Positions 31,300-39,692 of a DNA stretch of 64,000 bases are shown here, one piece after another (position 1 is the stretch's first letter; each line of letters opens with the position of its first letter). A model generated the notes under the pieces. That model saw nothing but the letters and a program-made list of their open reading frames with translations. It searched no databases and had not been told where the DNA came from. The translations under genes were made by a program, and so were the position numbers. Location of the stretch: positions 1 to 64,000 of the forward strand of contig JAFEDH010000001.1 in assembly GCA_018241695.1 (NCBI GenBank). Reading direction: 5' to 3'. This stretch comes from Pseudomonadota bacterium. Lineage in GTDB: Bacteria; Pseudomonadota; Gammaproteobacteria; Burkholderiales; Rhodocyclaceae.

Positions 31300-31451
31300 G
31301 ATCTTTTCCCTTCACACAACCGGTGCCGTATGACGGGATGGCAGCCACCGGGGAAATGTACGACGTGCGGCCTCCGGATGGCGCGTAACGGCCAACATAA
31401 ACCGGCACACTCATCCCGCCCGTTTTGCCAGCCACGGCCACCCCAACGGTC

Positions 31452-32126
31452 TCACAGTTTTTCGTTCAGGGCAAGATAACGGCGCGCATCGAATCCCGCA
31501 AGCCAATGGGGGGCATAGACGGCCATCAAAGTCAGCGCGGCACCATTGAGCCAGGCCTCGCCAAAGGCCAGCAGACAGTAGAACGGCAGATATTCGGTAG
31601 CCAGCAGATACCGGTTGTACTCACCCGCCAGCAGCAACAAGGAGGCAGAGAGTATTCCGGTCGCCAAAACGGAGCAGGCCGCCGCGAAAAAGCCGCCGAG
31701 AAACAAAAAGACGAACAGATTGTGCTGAGGCATGCGGCGCACAATGCCCGCCATGATCGTGGAAACCGCCAGTGGAGCGGCAATCATCACCAGGCCGTTG
31801 AGCCCGTAATCCATGAAGCCGGCGGAATGGTTGAGACAAACCGCCACCAGGATCAGCGCGAGTGCCACCAGGGCCAGGCGCCCGCCGAACATCAGGTAGA
31901 GCGTGGTCACCCCGAGGAAGTGCAGGTTCAATCCGGGACGCACTCCCGCCTTGAGATTCCAGCAGAGCGCAAGCAGCACGATGGCGGCCAGCCAGCGATG
32001 CAGGCGCGGTTCCTGCGCCAGTTCGCGCCAGGGTGCACGAACTGCGCTCCAGAACAGCAGGACGCCGAACAGTACGTTTCCGGCGAAAACCCAAGGCGCG
32101 GCGAACAGTCCGTCAGGAAAATTCAT
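31452..32126 (-). CDS. CbiM-like membrane protein (ECF transporter S-component family)
   Basis: The 224-aa hydrophobic protein has about six membrane segments. It resembles the CbiM/NikM family (PDG near the N-terminus, HFLGVTTLYLMFGGRLALVA). It starts MNFPDGLF, whereas true CbiM/NikM begin MHI-DG and use His2 to bind Co or Ni. That histidine is absent, so metal uptake of the classical kind is doubtful. No CbiN, CbiQ or CbiO is adjacent; an EcfT-like orphan lies at 10950-11555. The 128-bp leader contains interleaved inverted repeats. Confidence 0.7.
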   Translation of the reverse strand: MNFPDGLFAAPWVFAGNVLFGVLLFWSAVRAPWRELAQEPRLHRWLAAIVLLALCWNLKAGVRPGLNLHFLGVTTLYLMFGGRLALVALALILVAVCLNHSAGFMDYGLNGLVMIAAPLAVSTIMAGIVRRMPQHNLFVFLFLGGFFAAACSVLATGILSASLLLLAGEYNRYLLATEYLPFYCLLAFGEAWLNGAALTLMAVYAPHWLAGFDARRYLALNEKL

Positions 32127-32141
32127 ACTGTGACAAAAACA

Positions 32142-32244
32142 CGATGTCCGCCTGCAAACCACCCGCTGCACCACCGGGGAATCTCTGGCTACCGCCGGAC
32201 ATCGCTCCTTGCTCCGCTCAGGGTGTCATTCCCCCGGTGCAGCG
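32142..32244 (-). promoter_or_regulatory. Interleaved inverted repeats before the CbiM-like gene
   Basis: On the minus strand, arm A (32228-32244) pairs with A' (32164-32182): 9 bp plus 7 bp across a small internal loop. Arm B (32196-32204, CGATGTCCG) pairs perfectly over 9 bp with B' (32142-32150). The order A, B, A', B' is a pseudoknot topology, ending 15 nt before the ATG at 32126. It could be a structured mRNA leader, the terminator of the upstream thiolase gene, or a DNA repeat. I could not match it to the cobalamin, TPP, FMN or Ni/Co riboswitch signatures. Confidence 0.5.
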
Positions 32245-32254
32245 GCGACAGCAC

Positions 32255-33445
32255 TCACAAACGTTCGAAGATGCCCGCAATCCCCTGCCCACCACCGATA
32301 CACATGGTGACGAGTCCGTAACGGCCACCCGTGCGCTCCAGTTCATAGATGCACTTGACAGCGAGTATGGCCCCCGTGGCGCCCACGGGATGGCCCAGCG
32401 CGATGGCGCCACCATTGGGATTCACCTTGGAAGGATCCAGATCCAGCCCCTTGTTCACGCAGATCGACTGGGCGGCGAAGGCTTCGTTGGATTCGATCAC
32501 GGCAAGGTCGGAGAACTTGAGGCCGGCCCGTTGCATGGCAAGCTTCACGGCGGGAATCGGTCCTTCGCCCATATAGGATGGCTCGACACCGGCAATACCG
32601 TAAGAAACCAGGCGCGCCAGAGGCTTGATTCCCGCCTGGGCGGCGGCTCCGGCCTCCATCAACACCACGGCGGCAGCACCATCGTTGATCCCGGAGGCGT
32701 TACCCGCAGTCACCACACCGCCATCACGCTTGAAGGCAGGCTTGAGTTTGGCAAGTGCTTCCAGCGAGGCATCGGCCTTGGGATATTCGTCGGTATCGAA
32801 TTGCACCACACCCTTGCGGGTCTTGATCTCGACGGGAACGATCTGGGATTTGAAATGACCGGCAGCGATGGCAGCCACGGCCTTCTGCTGGCTGGCGAGG
32901 GCGAACTGGTCCTGTTCCTCGCGACCGATGTGCCAGCGGGCCGCCACATTCTCGGCCGTGATGCCCATGTGGTCGGTACTGAAAGGATCGGTGAGGGCGC
33001 CGACCATCATGTCGATCATCTGCGCATCCCCCATGCGTGCACCCCAGCGGGCGGAAGGTACCAGATAGCCGCCTCGGCTCATGGATTCGGCCCCGGCGCC
33101 GATGGCGGCATCGGCATCGCCCAGCAGGATGGACTGGGCGGCGGAAACAATGGCCTGAAAGCCTGAACCGCAGAGGCGGTTCACATTCATGGCACAGGAT
33201 TCCTGCACCATTCCGGCATTGAGCGACGCCACACGGGACAGATAGGTATCGCGCCTTTCGGTGGGAATAGCCGTACCCATGTACAGGTGACCAACCCGCG
33301 CCGGATCCACCTTGGCCCGGGCAATGGCCGTCTTGACGGCCAGCGTGGCCAGATCAACGGGGGCGAAATCCTTGAGGGATCCACCAAAAGTGCCGATGGC
33401 CGTACGAGCACCACCAACGACGACGACTTCGCGCTTTCCAGACAT
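32255..33445 (-). CDS. Beta-ketothiolase / acetyl-CoA acetyltransferase, BktB-like
   Basis: The 396-aa thiolase has the nucleophilic cysteine in NRLCGSGFQAIVSAAQ, the second active-site region ESNEAFAAQ, GGAIALGHPVGATGA with the catalytic His, and the C-terminal VTMCIGGGQGIAG with the second catalytic Cys. The N-terminus (REVVVVGGARTAIGTFGGSLKD) and overall pattern resemble BktB of Cupriavidus, which condenses acetyl-CoA with acetyl- or propionyl-CoA for PHA synthesis. No phaB or phaC is adjacent, so a role in beta-oxidation is equally possible. Confidence 0.92.
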   Translation of the reverse strand: MSGKREVVVVGGARTAIGTFGGSLKDFAPVDLATLAVKTAIARAKVDPARVGHLYMGTAIPTERRDTYLSRVASLNAGMVQESCAMNVNRLCGSGFQAIVSAAQSILLGDADAAIGAGAESMSRGGYLVPSARWGARMGDAQMIDMMVGALTDPFSTDHMGITAENVAARWHIGREEQDQFALASQQKAVAAIAAGHFKSQIVPVEIKTRKGVVQFDTDEYPKADASLEALAKLKPAFKRDGGVVTAGNASGINDGAAAVVLMEAGAAAQAGIKPLARLVSYGIAGVEPSYMGEGPIPAVKLAMQRAGLKFSDLAVIESNEAFAAQSICVNKGLDLDPSKVNPNGGAIALGHPVGATGAILAVKCIYELERTGGRYGLVTMCIGGGQGIAGIFERL

Positions 33446-33464
33446 GAAATTCTCCTCTATGTGA

Positions 33465-34376
33465 TCAACGCCCCACCCATCCGGCCACCCAGATCAGCGC
33501 AAGCAGAAGCAGCCCCAGCACCAGGGTTCGCCAGACAATCCCGATCGTACTTTGCATGAAATCCACATCGGCGTCATCTCCCGTGCCGATTTCAGGCCGG
33601 TCCAGGGCCTCGGCATCCCCGTGCAGGGGCATGCCCAGGCGCACACCGAGAGCCCCGGCGCCGCTTGCAATCAGTATACCCGTCGCCGGGTCGGGCCATC
33701 GGCCGGCCTGGGTACGCCAGCAATAGACCGCATCCTCGAAATCTCCCGCGACTGCGAAGCCTGCGGCCGAAACACGAATGGGCAGCCAGTCCAGCCAGGC
33801 GAAGGCACGCCGGGCAAAGGCGCCGAATTCGGCTCCGGTACCGGTATCCCAGTACTGGGCGAAAAATTGGGAAAGCCGGTACAGCAAACTGCCCGCGGGA
33901 CCCAGAAGGACAAACCAGAGTAGCGGACCAAAGACATTACGATGCGAGGCGACAAGCGCTTCCTCGATCGCCAGGCGGGCAATCTCGCCCGAATTCAATC
34001 GATCCGAATTGCGGTTGCGCCATTCACCGAGAAGGCTGCGGGCGCGATCCAGTTCCCCCATGCGCAAGGCCAGCAGCAGATCGGTAAAAAAGTGGCTGAA
34101 CTGGCGGAATCCCATAGTCATATAAAGCATGGCCACCCCAAGCAGCAGGGCTGCCACCGGCTGCAACGCGAGAGCGATCAGCCAGAGCGCCCCGACCAGG
34201 GCAGAGGGCAGCGCGACAACGATGATCCAGGCCAGTACACCACGATTGGGCTGGCCATCGTTGAGGCGGGTTTCCAGATATATGGCCAGCGAACGCAACC
34301 GGCCCTGCATGCGGAGGGCATCCAGGGGCCGGAACTGCTCCAGGATCAAGGCCAGCAAAACAGAGAGCAATGTCAC
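33465..34376 (-). CDS. CobD/CbiB-family membrane protein
   Basis: The 303-aa integral-membrane protein has hydrophobic segments near residues 1-15, 50-90, 150-170 and at the C-terminal end (LVLGLLLLALIWVAGWVG). It belongs to the CobD/CbiB-like group found as a single gene in many betaproteobacteria. True CobD/CbiB attaches aminopropanol to cobyric acid, but the family also includes AmpE-like proteins, and no cobalamin genes are near, so the enzymatic role is unproven. It starts 4 bp after the Nudix gene stop, implying co-transcription. Confidence 0.78.
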   Translation of the reverse strand: MTLLSVLLALILEQFRPLDALRMQGRLRSLAIYLETRLNDGQPNRGVLAWIIVVALPSALVGALWLIALALQPVAALLLGVAMLYMTMGFRQFSHFFTDLLLALRMGELDRARSLLGEWRNRNSDRLNSGEIARLAIEEALVASHRNVFGPLLWFVLLGPAGSLLYRLSQFFAQYWDTGTGAEFGAFARRAFAWLDWLPIRVSAAGFAVAGDFEDAVYCWRTQAGRWPDPATGILIASGAGALGVRLGMPLHGDAEALDRPEIGTGDDADVDFMQSTIGIVWRTLVLGLLLLALIWVAGWVGR

Positions 34377-34380
34377 GGAT

Positions 34381-34992
34381 TCAATCCTCCGCCATCAGGT
34401 AGCGCTGCAGGTTGACCAGCATTCCGGCGGTCGCTCCCCAGATGAAATAGCCTTGCCAGGGCATGGACCAATAGGTGCGATTCCTGCCCTGATAGAACAC
34501 CGTATGACGCTCCCAGTGGGCAGGATCCATGAGGAAGGGCAGTGGCGGCTCGAAAGCTTCAGCTACCTCGAAATCGTCCAGTTTGAGATTCAAGGGCGGG
34601 GTCACCAATCCCACCACCGGAGTAACCAGAAACCCCGTTCCCGTCAGATATTCCGGCAACTGGCCGATGATTTCGACCTGGGAAGATTCCAGCCCGACCT
34701 CCTCCCTGGCCTCGCGCAAGGCTGTTTGTTCCGCATCGCAATCCCCCGGCTCGCAACGACCACCGGGAAAGGCGACCTGGCCGGCATGATCGTTGAGATG
34801 GGCGGTGCGCAGGGTCAGCAATACCGTGGTGCCCGAATCACGCACCACCAGCGGCACCAGCACTGCGGCCGGAGTGCTGCCCGTGACAGGCGGATCGAAA
34901 CCGTCGGACGCCATCATGCTGCCGGAGGGCCAGGGCCGGGCGAAACGGCGGCGCAGCGCCGCGGGAGAAAAGCGGTCGTTGCCTGCACTCAT
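34381..34992 (-). CDS. Nudix hydrolase, CoA pyrophosphatase type
   Basis: The protein of about 203 aa has the Nudix box GGRCEPGDCDAEQTALREAREEVGLE (key G, E, REx2EE and G; cited to position the motif near residues 78-103). The preceding DHAGQVAFPGG is characteristic of the CoA diphosphatase (YeaB/NudL) subgroup, which hydrolyses CoA to phosphopantetheine and 3',5'-ADP. The start is ambiguous: ATG 34992 (MSAGNDRFSPAAL) is used; GTG 35025 would add 11 residues. Neither has a clear ribosome-binding site. Confidence 0.88.
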   Translation of the reverse strand: MSAGNDRFSPAALRRRFARPWPSGSMMASDGFDPPVTGSTPAAVLVPLVVRDSGTTVLLTLRTAHLNDHAGQVAFPGGRCEPGDCDAEQTALREAREEVGLESSQVEIIGQLPEYLTGTGFLVTPVVGLVTPPLNLKLDDFEVAEAFEPPLPFLMDPAHWERHTVFYQGRNRTYWSMPWQGYFIWGATAGMLVNLQRYLMAED

Positions 34993-35053
34993 GGAGGCCG
35001 GAACATCGAAGCTAGAATCCTTCACCGGAAATACACAAAAAGAAGAGGGTCAG

Positions 35054-35773
35054 ATGAACACACATGCCAGGCCGGTTACCCGGCCGGTTGCGATATTCCG
35101 CCACTGGCGCGGCGAAGGGCCGGGCTATTTTGCCACATTCCTCGCGGCCCGCTCGATCCCCCATGTTCTGGTCAAGGTCGATGAAGGAGAACCGGTTCCC
35201 CGGGATGCAGGGCAGTTTTCGGGCCTGTGCTTCATGGGCGGGCCGATGAGTGTCAACGACGACCTCCCCTGGATTCCGCAAGTATTGCATCTGATCCGCG
35301 CCGCCGCGGCGGCGGATATTCCCGTGATCGGCCATTGTCTGGGCGCACAACTCATGGCCAAAGCACTGGGTGGCAGCGTGACCCGCAATCCGGTCAAGGA
35401 AATCGGCTGGGGTACGGTGATACCGCAGCCCGGCACCGCATCGTGGATGGAAGACCTGCCAGCCTTCGAAGCCTTTCACTGGCACGGCGAAACCTTTTCC
35501 CTGCCGCCGAAAGCCCTGCGCCTGCTCTCGAACACCCACTGTGAGAATCAGGCGTTCGCCCTCGGCCCCCATCTGGGCATGCAGTGCCACGTGGAAATGA
35601 CGGAAGACATGATCCGTCTGTGGTCCACCGGCTGGCGAAAAGAAAATGTGCCGGTCAGCGCCTCGGTACAGTCTCCCGCGCAAATGCTGGAGCATGTCAA
35701 GGCCCGCATTGCCAACATGCGTCCGATGGCGGACCACCTGTACACACGCTGGATCGGAGGATTGAAACGCTGA
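35054..35773 (+). CDS. Type 1 glutamine amidotransferase (GMP-synthase-like)
   Basis: The 239-aa free-standing class I amidotransferase has the nucleophile Cys in GHCLGAQLMAKALGG, the oxyanion region FMGGPMSVND, and the catalytic His/Glu in MQCHVEMTEDM. Such stand-alone proteins are often annotated as GMP synthase-glutamine amidotransferase domain proteins, and their acceptor is usually unknown. The next gene on the other strand is a DegT-fold enzyme, so a link to amino-sugar chemistry is conceivable but unproven. The start MNTHARP follows a weak GAGGG site. Confidence 0.87.
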   Translation: MNTHARPVTRPVAIFRHWRGEGPGYFATFLAARSIPHVLVKVDEGEPVPRDAGQFSGLCFMGGPMSVNDDLPWIPQVLHLIRAAAAADIPVIGHCLGAQLMAKALGGSVTRNPVKEIGWGTVIPQPGTASWMEDLPAFEAFHWHGETFSLPPKALRLLSNTHCENQAFALGPHLGMQCHVEMTEDMIRLWSTGWRKENVPVSASVQSPAQMLEHVKARIANMRPMADHLYTRWIGGLKR

Positions 35774-35870
35774 CCGGATGACGATCCATCGCGGTCAGTG
35801 ACAGGCAGGCGGGCAGGGCAGGCACGGGAAGCCCAAAGCGATGCGGCGTTGATCCGTGCCCTCCCGGGGT

Positions 35871-37103
35871 TCAGGCCACTTTTTTCTTGCCCTGCTGAAT
35901 CTCGATCCAGTCATCGAGTGTCTGGTACAGATACTCGCAGTCCTCGATCGTCATGGTGGGATGGCAGGGCAGCATCAGTCCGTGACGCATCACCTGATCC
36001 GCATTGGGACAGCCCTCGGGATCGACGCGGAACTCGATGCCCTTCATCATCGGCTGACGGGCGGCATGGCCGGAGAAAATCACGCGGGTAAAGATGCCGG
36101 CGTTCTCCAGATGCATCTGCAAATCGCGACGACTCCAGCCCAGTTCGGGGCGCAATTGCACGGGGTAGCAGATCCACGTGGTGAACACATCGTCATGAAC
36201 CCGGGCCTTGACGAAGATGTCCGAACGTTTCTCCATGTACTTGCCGTGCAGTGCGAAACGCTCCTGGCGCAGGCGGGTGAATTCGTCGAGCTTGTTGAGC
36301 TGCTCGTGTCCGAAGGCAGCGCCGGCCTCGTTGGGAATGAAGCCGTAAGCGATCTCCTCGAAGATGAACATGCCGTCGTATTCGATATCGCCGATATTTT
36401 CCAGGAAGCGGCCATCGCTATCGTTCTTGCGCGTGCCGTGCATGAATTTCTCGGACGAGCGGCCCCAGTTGCGCAGCATCAGGGCGCGGTCCCACAGCTT
36501 CGTGTCGTTCATCGCCACCAGGCCACCATTCCCCAGGCAAGTGATGATGTGGAAGATGGAAAAACTGGTGACGCTGATATCGGAACGCTCGCCGGCAGGG
36601 CGGCCACGGTAGGTGCCCCCCAGGGTGTCGCAGCTATCCTCGATCAGCTTCAGGCCATGCTTGTCGGCGATGGTGCGCAGGCGATCCCAGTCGGGCATGC
36701 CGCCCACCAGGCTGGGAATCAGCATGGCGCGGGTCTTGGGCGTGATGTTGCGCTCGATCTTGTCGATATCGATCTGGTAGGTGTCGGGCTCCACGTCCAC
36801 CAGCACGGGGATATGGCCATTGAGCACGATGCTGGAAATATCGGTGCCGAAGGTCAGGGTCGGGGTGATGATCTCGGAGCCTGCAGGCAGATCCAGCAAA
36901 CGGATCGCCACCAGCAGGGCCGAGCTGCCGGAGTTCACCATCACGCCGTACTGCTTGCCCAGCAACTTTGCGCAACGGGTCTCGAAAGACTGCACCTGGG
37001 TGTAGGGCACCATGCTGGTCTTCATCACATTGACGACGGCATCGATCTCCTTCTGGTCCAGCATCGCACCGCCGTACTTGATTTCACGCGGGGGAATACG
37101 CAT
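35871..37103 (-). CDS. DegT/DnrJ/EryC1-fold enzyme with His at the PLP-lysine position (ColD/E1-like dehydratase?)
   Basis: This 410-aa protein of the sugar-aminotransferase fold has clear substrate/PLP features: NSGSSALLVAIRLLDL, ITPTLTFGTDIS, LIEDSCDTLGG. The residue at the usual Schiff-base lysine position is His185 (S180-F-S-I-F-H185). In this family a His there is the hallmark of PMP-dependent sugar 3-dehydratases such as ColD and E1 (RfbH), which make 3-deoxysugars instead of transaminating. The E1 Fe-S cysteine cluster is missing. A good AGGAG site precedes MRIPPREIKYGG. No sugar-nucleotide genes are adjacent; an AraC regulator is divergent. Confidence 0.85.
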   Translation of the reverse strand: MRIPPREIKYGGAMLDQKEIDAVVNVMKTSMVPYTQVQSFETRCAKLLGKQYGVMVNSGSSALLVAIRLLDLPAGSEIITPTLTFGTDISSIVLNGHIPVLVDVEPDTYQIDIDKIERNITPKTRAMLIPSLVGGMPDWDRLRTIADKHGLKLIEDSCDTLGGTYRGRPAGERSDISVTSFSIFHIITCLGNGGLVAMNDTKLWDRALMLRNWGRSSEKFMHGTRKNDSDGRFLENIGDIEYDGMFIFEEIAYGFIPNEAGAAFGHEQLNKLDEFTRLRQERFALHGKYMEKRSDIFVKARVHDDVFTTWICYPVQLRPELGWSRRDLQMHLENAGIFTRVIFSGHAARQPMMKGIEFRVDPEGCPNADQVMRHGLMLPCHPTMTIEDCEYLYQTLDDWIEIQQGKKKVA

Positions 37104-37266
37104 CGGGTTCTCCTCGGATTGAAATATGGATTTGGAAAAACTCGAAGTTCGTGTCGACCGCCACAGGGCATGGCCTACGGTCTTCAAGCTTCGGATGGAT
37201 TATGCGCAGTCACCCCGCGCCGATTGTGATAGAACCGCTCAATTACCGGACTCAATTGCTCAAATC

Positions 37267-38331
37267 ATGGCCAAACAGGTACCCAAGCCCCATCTGATGG
37301 CAGTACCTTCCGCCCTCGCCAGCGCCCTGCTGCAAGAGGTGGCTCATATCGGCATCCCCCCCGAGCAGATGCTGGCGCGGGCCGGCCTGCCCTACGCGCC
37401 CGACGATCTGCACAGCGGACGCATCGAGCATCTGCCCGGCCTGCATTTTGCCGCGCTGAGCCTGGAATGCACCGCGGTCATGGAAGACTACTCCTCGCGA
37501 CAGGGAGACTATCCACCCATGCGCAAGGAAGAGTTCGACATGCTCTGCTACTGCATCATCAACTGCACCACCCTGCACGAGGCCATCACCCGCGCACAGC
37601 GTTTTTGCGCCATGCTCGGCGGCCGCGCCGGCAGGCTCGGGCTGGAAACCCGCGGCGGCGCCGCCACCTTCGTCATGCACACCTATCGCGGGCGCAAGAC
37701 CACCAGCGCGCTGTTTGCAGATCTGATCGGGCTCACCGGCTATCACCGCCTGTTCGGCTGGCTGATCGGCTCGCCCATCGAGCTGACCGATATTGGCGTC
37801 GCCTACCCGCCGATCATCGAGCGTGAAACCGTGACCGCGCTTTTCAACTACCCGGTACGTTTCGGGCAGCCGGAGAACAGCTTTTGCTTTCCCACCCGCC
37901 ACCTCGCCCTGCCCGTGGTGCGCAGCCACGCCGAACTGATCAACCTGCTGGAAACCGAACTGTTCCCCTTCGACCTGCTGGCCGGACGCGTCGAATCCCA
38001 GCGGCTGGGCGATGCCCTGCACCATCTCATCGCCGCCAAGCTCGTGCGACAGGACACACTGCCGCCCCTGACCCAGCTCGCCGGCCTTTTCAACATGAGC
38101 AGTGCCACCTTCCGCCGCCGCCTCGAAGAAGAAGGCACCTCCATCACCGCCATCAAGGAAAAATGCCGCAAGGATCTGGCGCTGGATTATCTGCGCAATG
38201 CCCCACACCGCACCCTGGAAGAAATCGCCGCCCTGCTCGGCTTCGGCGACGCCCGCGCCTTCCGCCGAGCCTTCCGGCAATGGACGGGCAAGTCACCCAC
38301 GGAGTACCGGCGGGAGTGCGGCCTGCCGTGA
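37267..38331 (+). CDS. AraC-family transcriptional regulator with arabinose-binding-like domain
   Basis: The 354-aa regulator has an N-terminal Arabinose_bd-type domain (about residues 15-200: LLQEVAHIGIPPEQMLARAG onward) and a C-terminal double HTH (LAGLFNMSSATFRRRLEEEG; EEIAALLGFGDARAFRRAFR) ending TGKSPTEYRRECGLP. The start at 37267 (MAKQVPKPHLMAVPS) is preferred; the frame stays open to an ATG at 37126. It is divergent from the DegT-like gene with a 163-bp shared control region, suggesting it controls that gene. Confidence 0.88.
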   Translation: MAKQVPKPHLMAVPSALASALLQEVAHIGIPPEQMLARAGLPYAPDDLHSGRIEHLPGLHFAALSLECTAVMEDYSSRQGDYPPMRKEEFDMLCYCIINCTTLHEAITRAQRFCAMLGGRAGRLGLETRGGAATFVMHTYRGRKTTSALFADLIGLTGYHRLFGWLIGSPIELTDIGVAYPPIIERETVTALFNYPVRFGQPENSFCFPTRHLALPVVRSHAELINLLETELFPFDLLAGRVESQRLGDALHHLIAAKLVRQDTLPPLTQLAGLFNMSSATFRRRLEEEGTSITAIKEKCRKDLALDYLRNAPHRTLEEIAALLGFGDARAFRRAFRQWTGKSPTEYRRECGLP

Positions 38332-38337
38332 AACCGC

Positions 38338-38346
38338 AAAATGCGG
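38338..38346 (+). repeat. Left copy of 9-bp direct repeat flanking the accessory island
   Basis: AAAATGCGG occurs here, 6 bp after the AraC stop, and again at 41008-41016, just beyond the hsdR remnant. The two copies bracket the 2.7-kb island. The match is short, so chance is possible. Confidence 0.35.
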
Positions 38347-38403
38347 AACTGCTCTCTTAGCCGGTTTGGAATATAGGGAACATGGACTGAACTGGCCGTG
38401 TTG

Positions 38404-39225
38404 CTAGAAGCCACTTTTCTTCTTGTGCCATGTTTCGAGGATAAACAGCGCGATGGTATGGGCGGAGTGAATTGCGAGCCTAGCGTGGCGAGGTTCGAGC
38501 TTGTAGCTCTTCTTCCCAGCGCCATGAGCGGAACTGGCATGAGTGCGGATCGCCCCAATTCCTTCGACCACTGAAATCAGGCCAGACAGAATTTGCTGAA
38601 GGTCTTGATCTTCGATGGTTCCTGGATCGAAACCGAGGTGTTTCCGAACTGTAGTCCAGACAGGCTTTAAGTCTTGTTTCGCAGGAAGCTCCAAGCCTTC
38701 CTCAGCGATGTAGACCTTGCATACTGACTCCAGAATGTTGCTCGCAGCCGATACTGCCTCACGTGGGCTTGCCTCGACGTTAGCAAGTGCGCGGGTGTAT
38801 TCCGCGTCAATCGAAACAAGGTCTCGATCCCTAATGAACTCCTCCAGGGTTCGAGATGGCGTACCGAGAGCACCTGCCACCTTGCCCCCCTTGACGTACT
38901 GAAGTTCGGATTGAGCCAAGACTTGGGCGATACGCTCCCGATCCTCCAGGAGTCCTTGATCCCACGAGTTCTCAGGATCGAGCGGAGCTTCCATGTAGTT
39001 CTCGATTAGACGCCCGAGAACATCCAGTGGCTTTATGCTTTCGTCCTTGTTTGTGAGCCGAAGCCACGCCAATGCCTTGGCAGGTTTACTTCCCGCTGGT
39101 GGATCGCCCGGTGCTCCAGCGTAAGTAAATAGGCTGTCTAGCGTCGCGTGCGTTTCCCGATTCGCCGCGATTTCAGCGCACACAGACATTACTGGCGCGG
39201 GGATGATGCGACGCAGACTACTCAC
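38404..39225 (-). CDS. Abortive-infection family protein (Abi_C-type C-terminus)
   Basis: The 273-aa soluble protein has a C-terminal third resembling the Abi_C domain: a helical region LISVVEGIGAIRTHASSAHG followed by LEPRHARLAIHSAHTIALFI and ETWHKK. The middle part (residues about 150-200) carries a helical SNILESVCKVY segment typical of these proteins. Its ATG overlaps the RES toxin stop by 4 bp (ATGA), so it is translationally coupled as the third gene of the antitoxin-toxin operon. Its base composition looks more AT-rich than its neighbours. The mechanism is unknown; family members are proposed to act in phage-triggered growth arrest. Confidence 0.82.
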   Translation of the reverse strand: MSSLRRIIPAPVMSVCAEIAANRETHATLDSLFTYAGAPGDPPAGSKPAKALAWLRLTNKDESIKPLDVLGRLIENYMEAPLDPENSWDQGLLEDRERIAQVLAQSELQYVKGGKVAGALGTPSRTLEEFIRDRDLVSIDAEYTRALANVEASPREAVSAASNILESVCKVYIAEEGLELPAKQDLKPVWTTVRKHLGFDPGTIEDQDLQQILSGLISVVEGIGAIRTHASSAHGAGKKSYKLEPRHARLAIHSAHTIALFILETWHKKKSGF

Positions 39226-39692
39226 GTTTTTAACAGTCTCAAGTCGGTGATGAAGTCCTGCGGCTCACCGATCTCGATCTTCGAGAACGACGGATGCAGC
39301 GGATTCAGCAGGTAGTTGGTTTCGGCGGGGATGACGGCGCTGGGCACGGCCAGCACGGCACTCGATTTGCGCCTGGCCCATGCAGTGCCGATGGCCTGGG
39401 TATGGTCGCGGGCCGCGAGGTCGCGCCAGTCGTCAGGCAACTCTTCGACTGTCACCCGCTCGATCTTCAGGTTCTTGGGCAGGCCGACCGGGATCATCAC
39501 GTACCGCGCTCGCAGCGGCTCGTCCTGCACCAGCATTTCCAGCGTCGCAAGGGACTGGCTGCCAGCGGTATAAACCATCGGCACACCCTTACAATTCCAG
39601 CGCCCGCCGTACAGCCGGGCACCCTCGCCGCTAAAGGCGCTTTCCTTGGGGTGGGCAAAGCGGGCGGTCAGCAGCCGCCAGACGACCAACAT
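39222..39692 (-). CDS. RES-domain toxin (NAD+-degrading family)
   Basis: The 156-aa protein has the RES-domain signature GARLYGGRWNCKGVPMVYTA with R31 and Y41, then SLATLEMLV with E52 and the distal IPAETNYLLNP. RES toxins of Xre-RES modules degrade NAD+ (NAD phosphorylase/glycohydrolase activity) and stop growth. Its ATG overlaps the antitoxin stop by one base (TGATG), the standard antitoxin-first order. The length agrees with the family. Confidence 0.92.
   Translation of the reverse strand: MLVVWRLLTARFAHPKESAFSGEGARLYGGRWNCKGVPMVYTAGSQSLATLEMLVQDEPLRARYVMIPVGLPKNLKIERVTVEELPDDWRDLAARDHTQAIGTAWARRKSSAVLAVPSAVIPAETNYLLNPLHPSFSKIEIGEPQDFITDLRLLKT

Noticed and set aside
32127..32254. Cobalamin, TPP, FMN or Ni/Co riboswitch before the CbiM-like gene
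   Set aside because: The conserved boxes I know for these classes are not present; only the inverted repeats are supported.
35856..37229. 457-codon open frame opposite the DegT-like gene
   Set aside because: The opposite strand encodes a protein with clear conserved motifs and a good ribosome-binding site; this frame has none.
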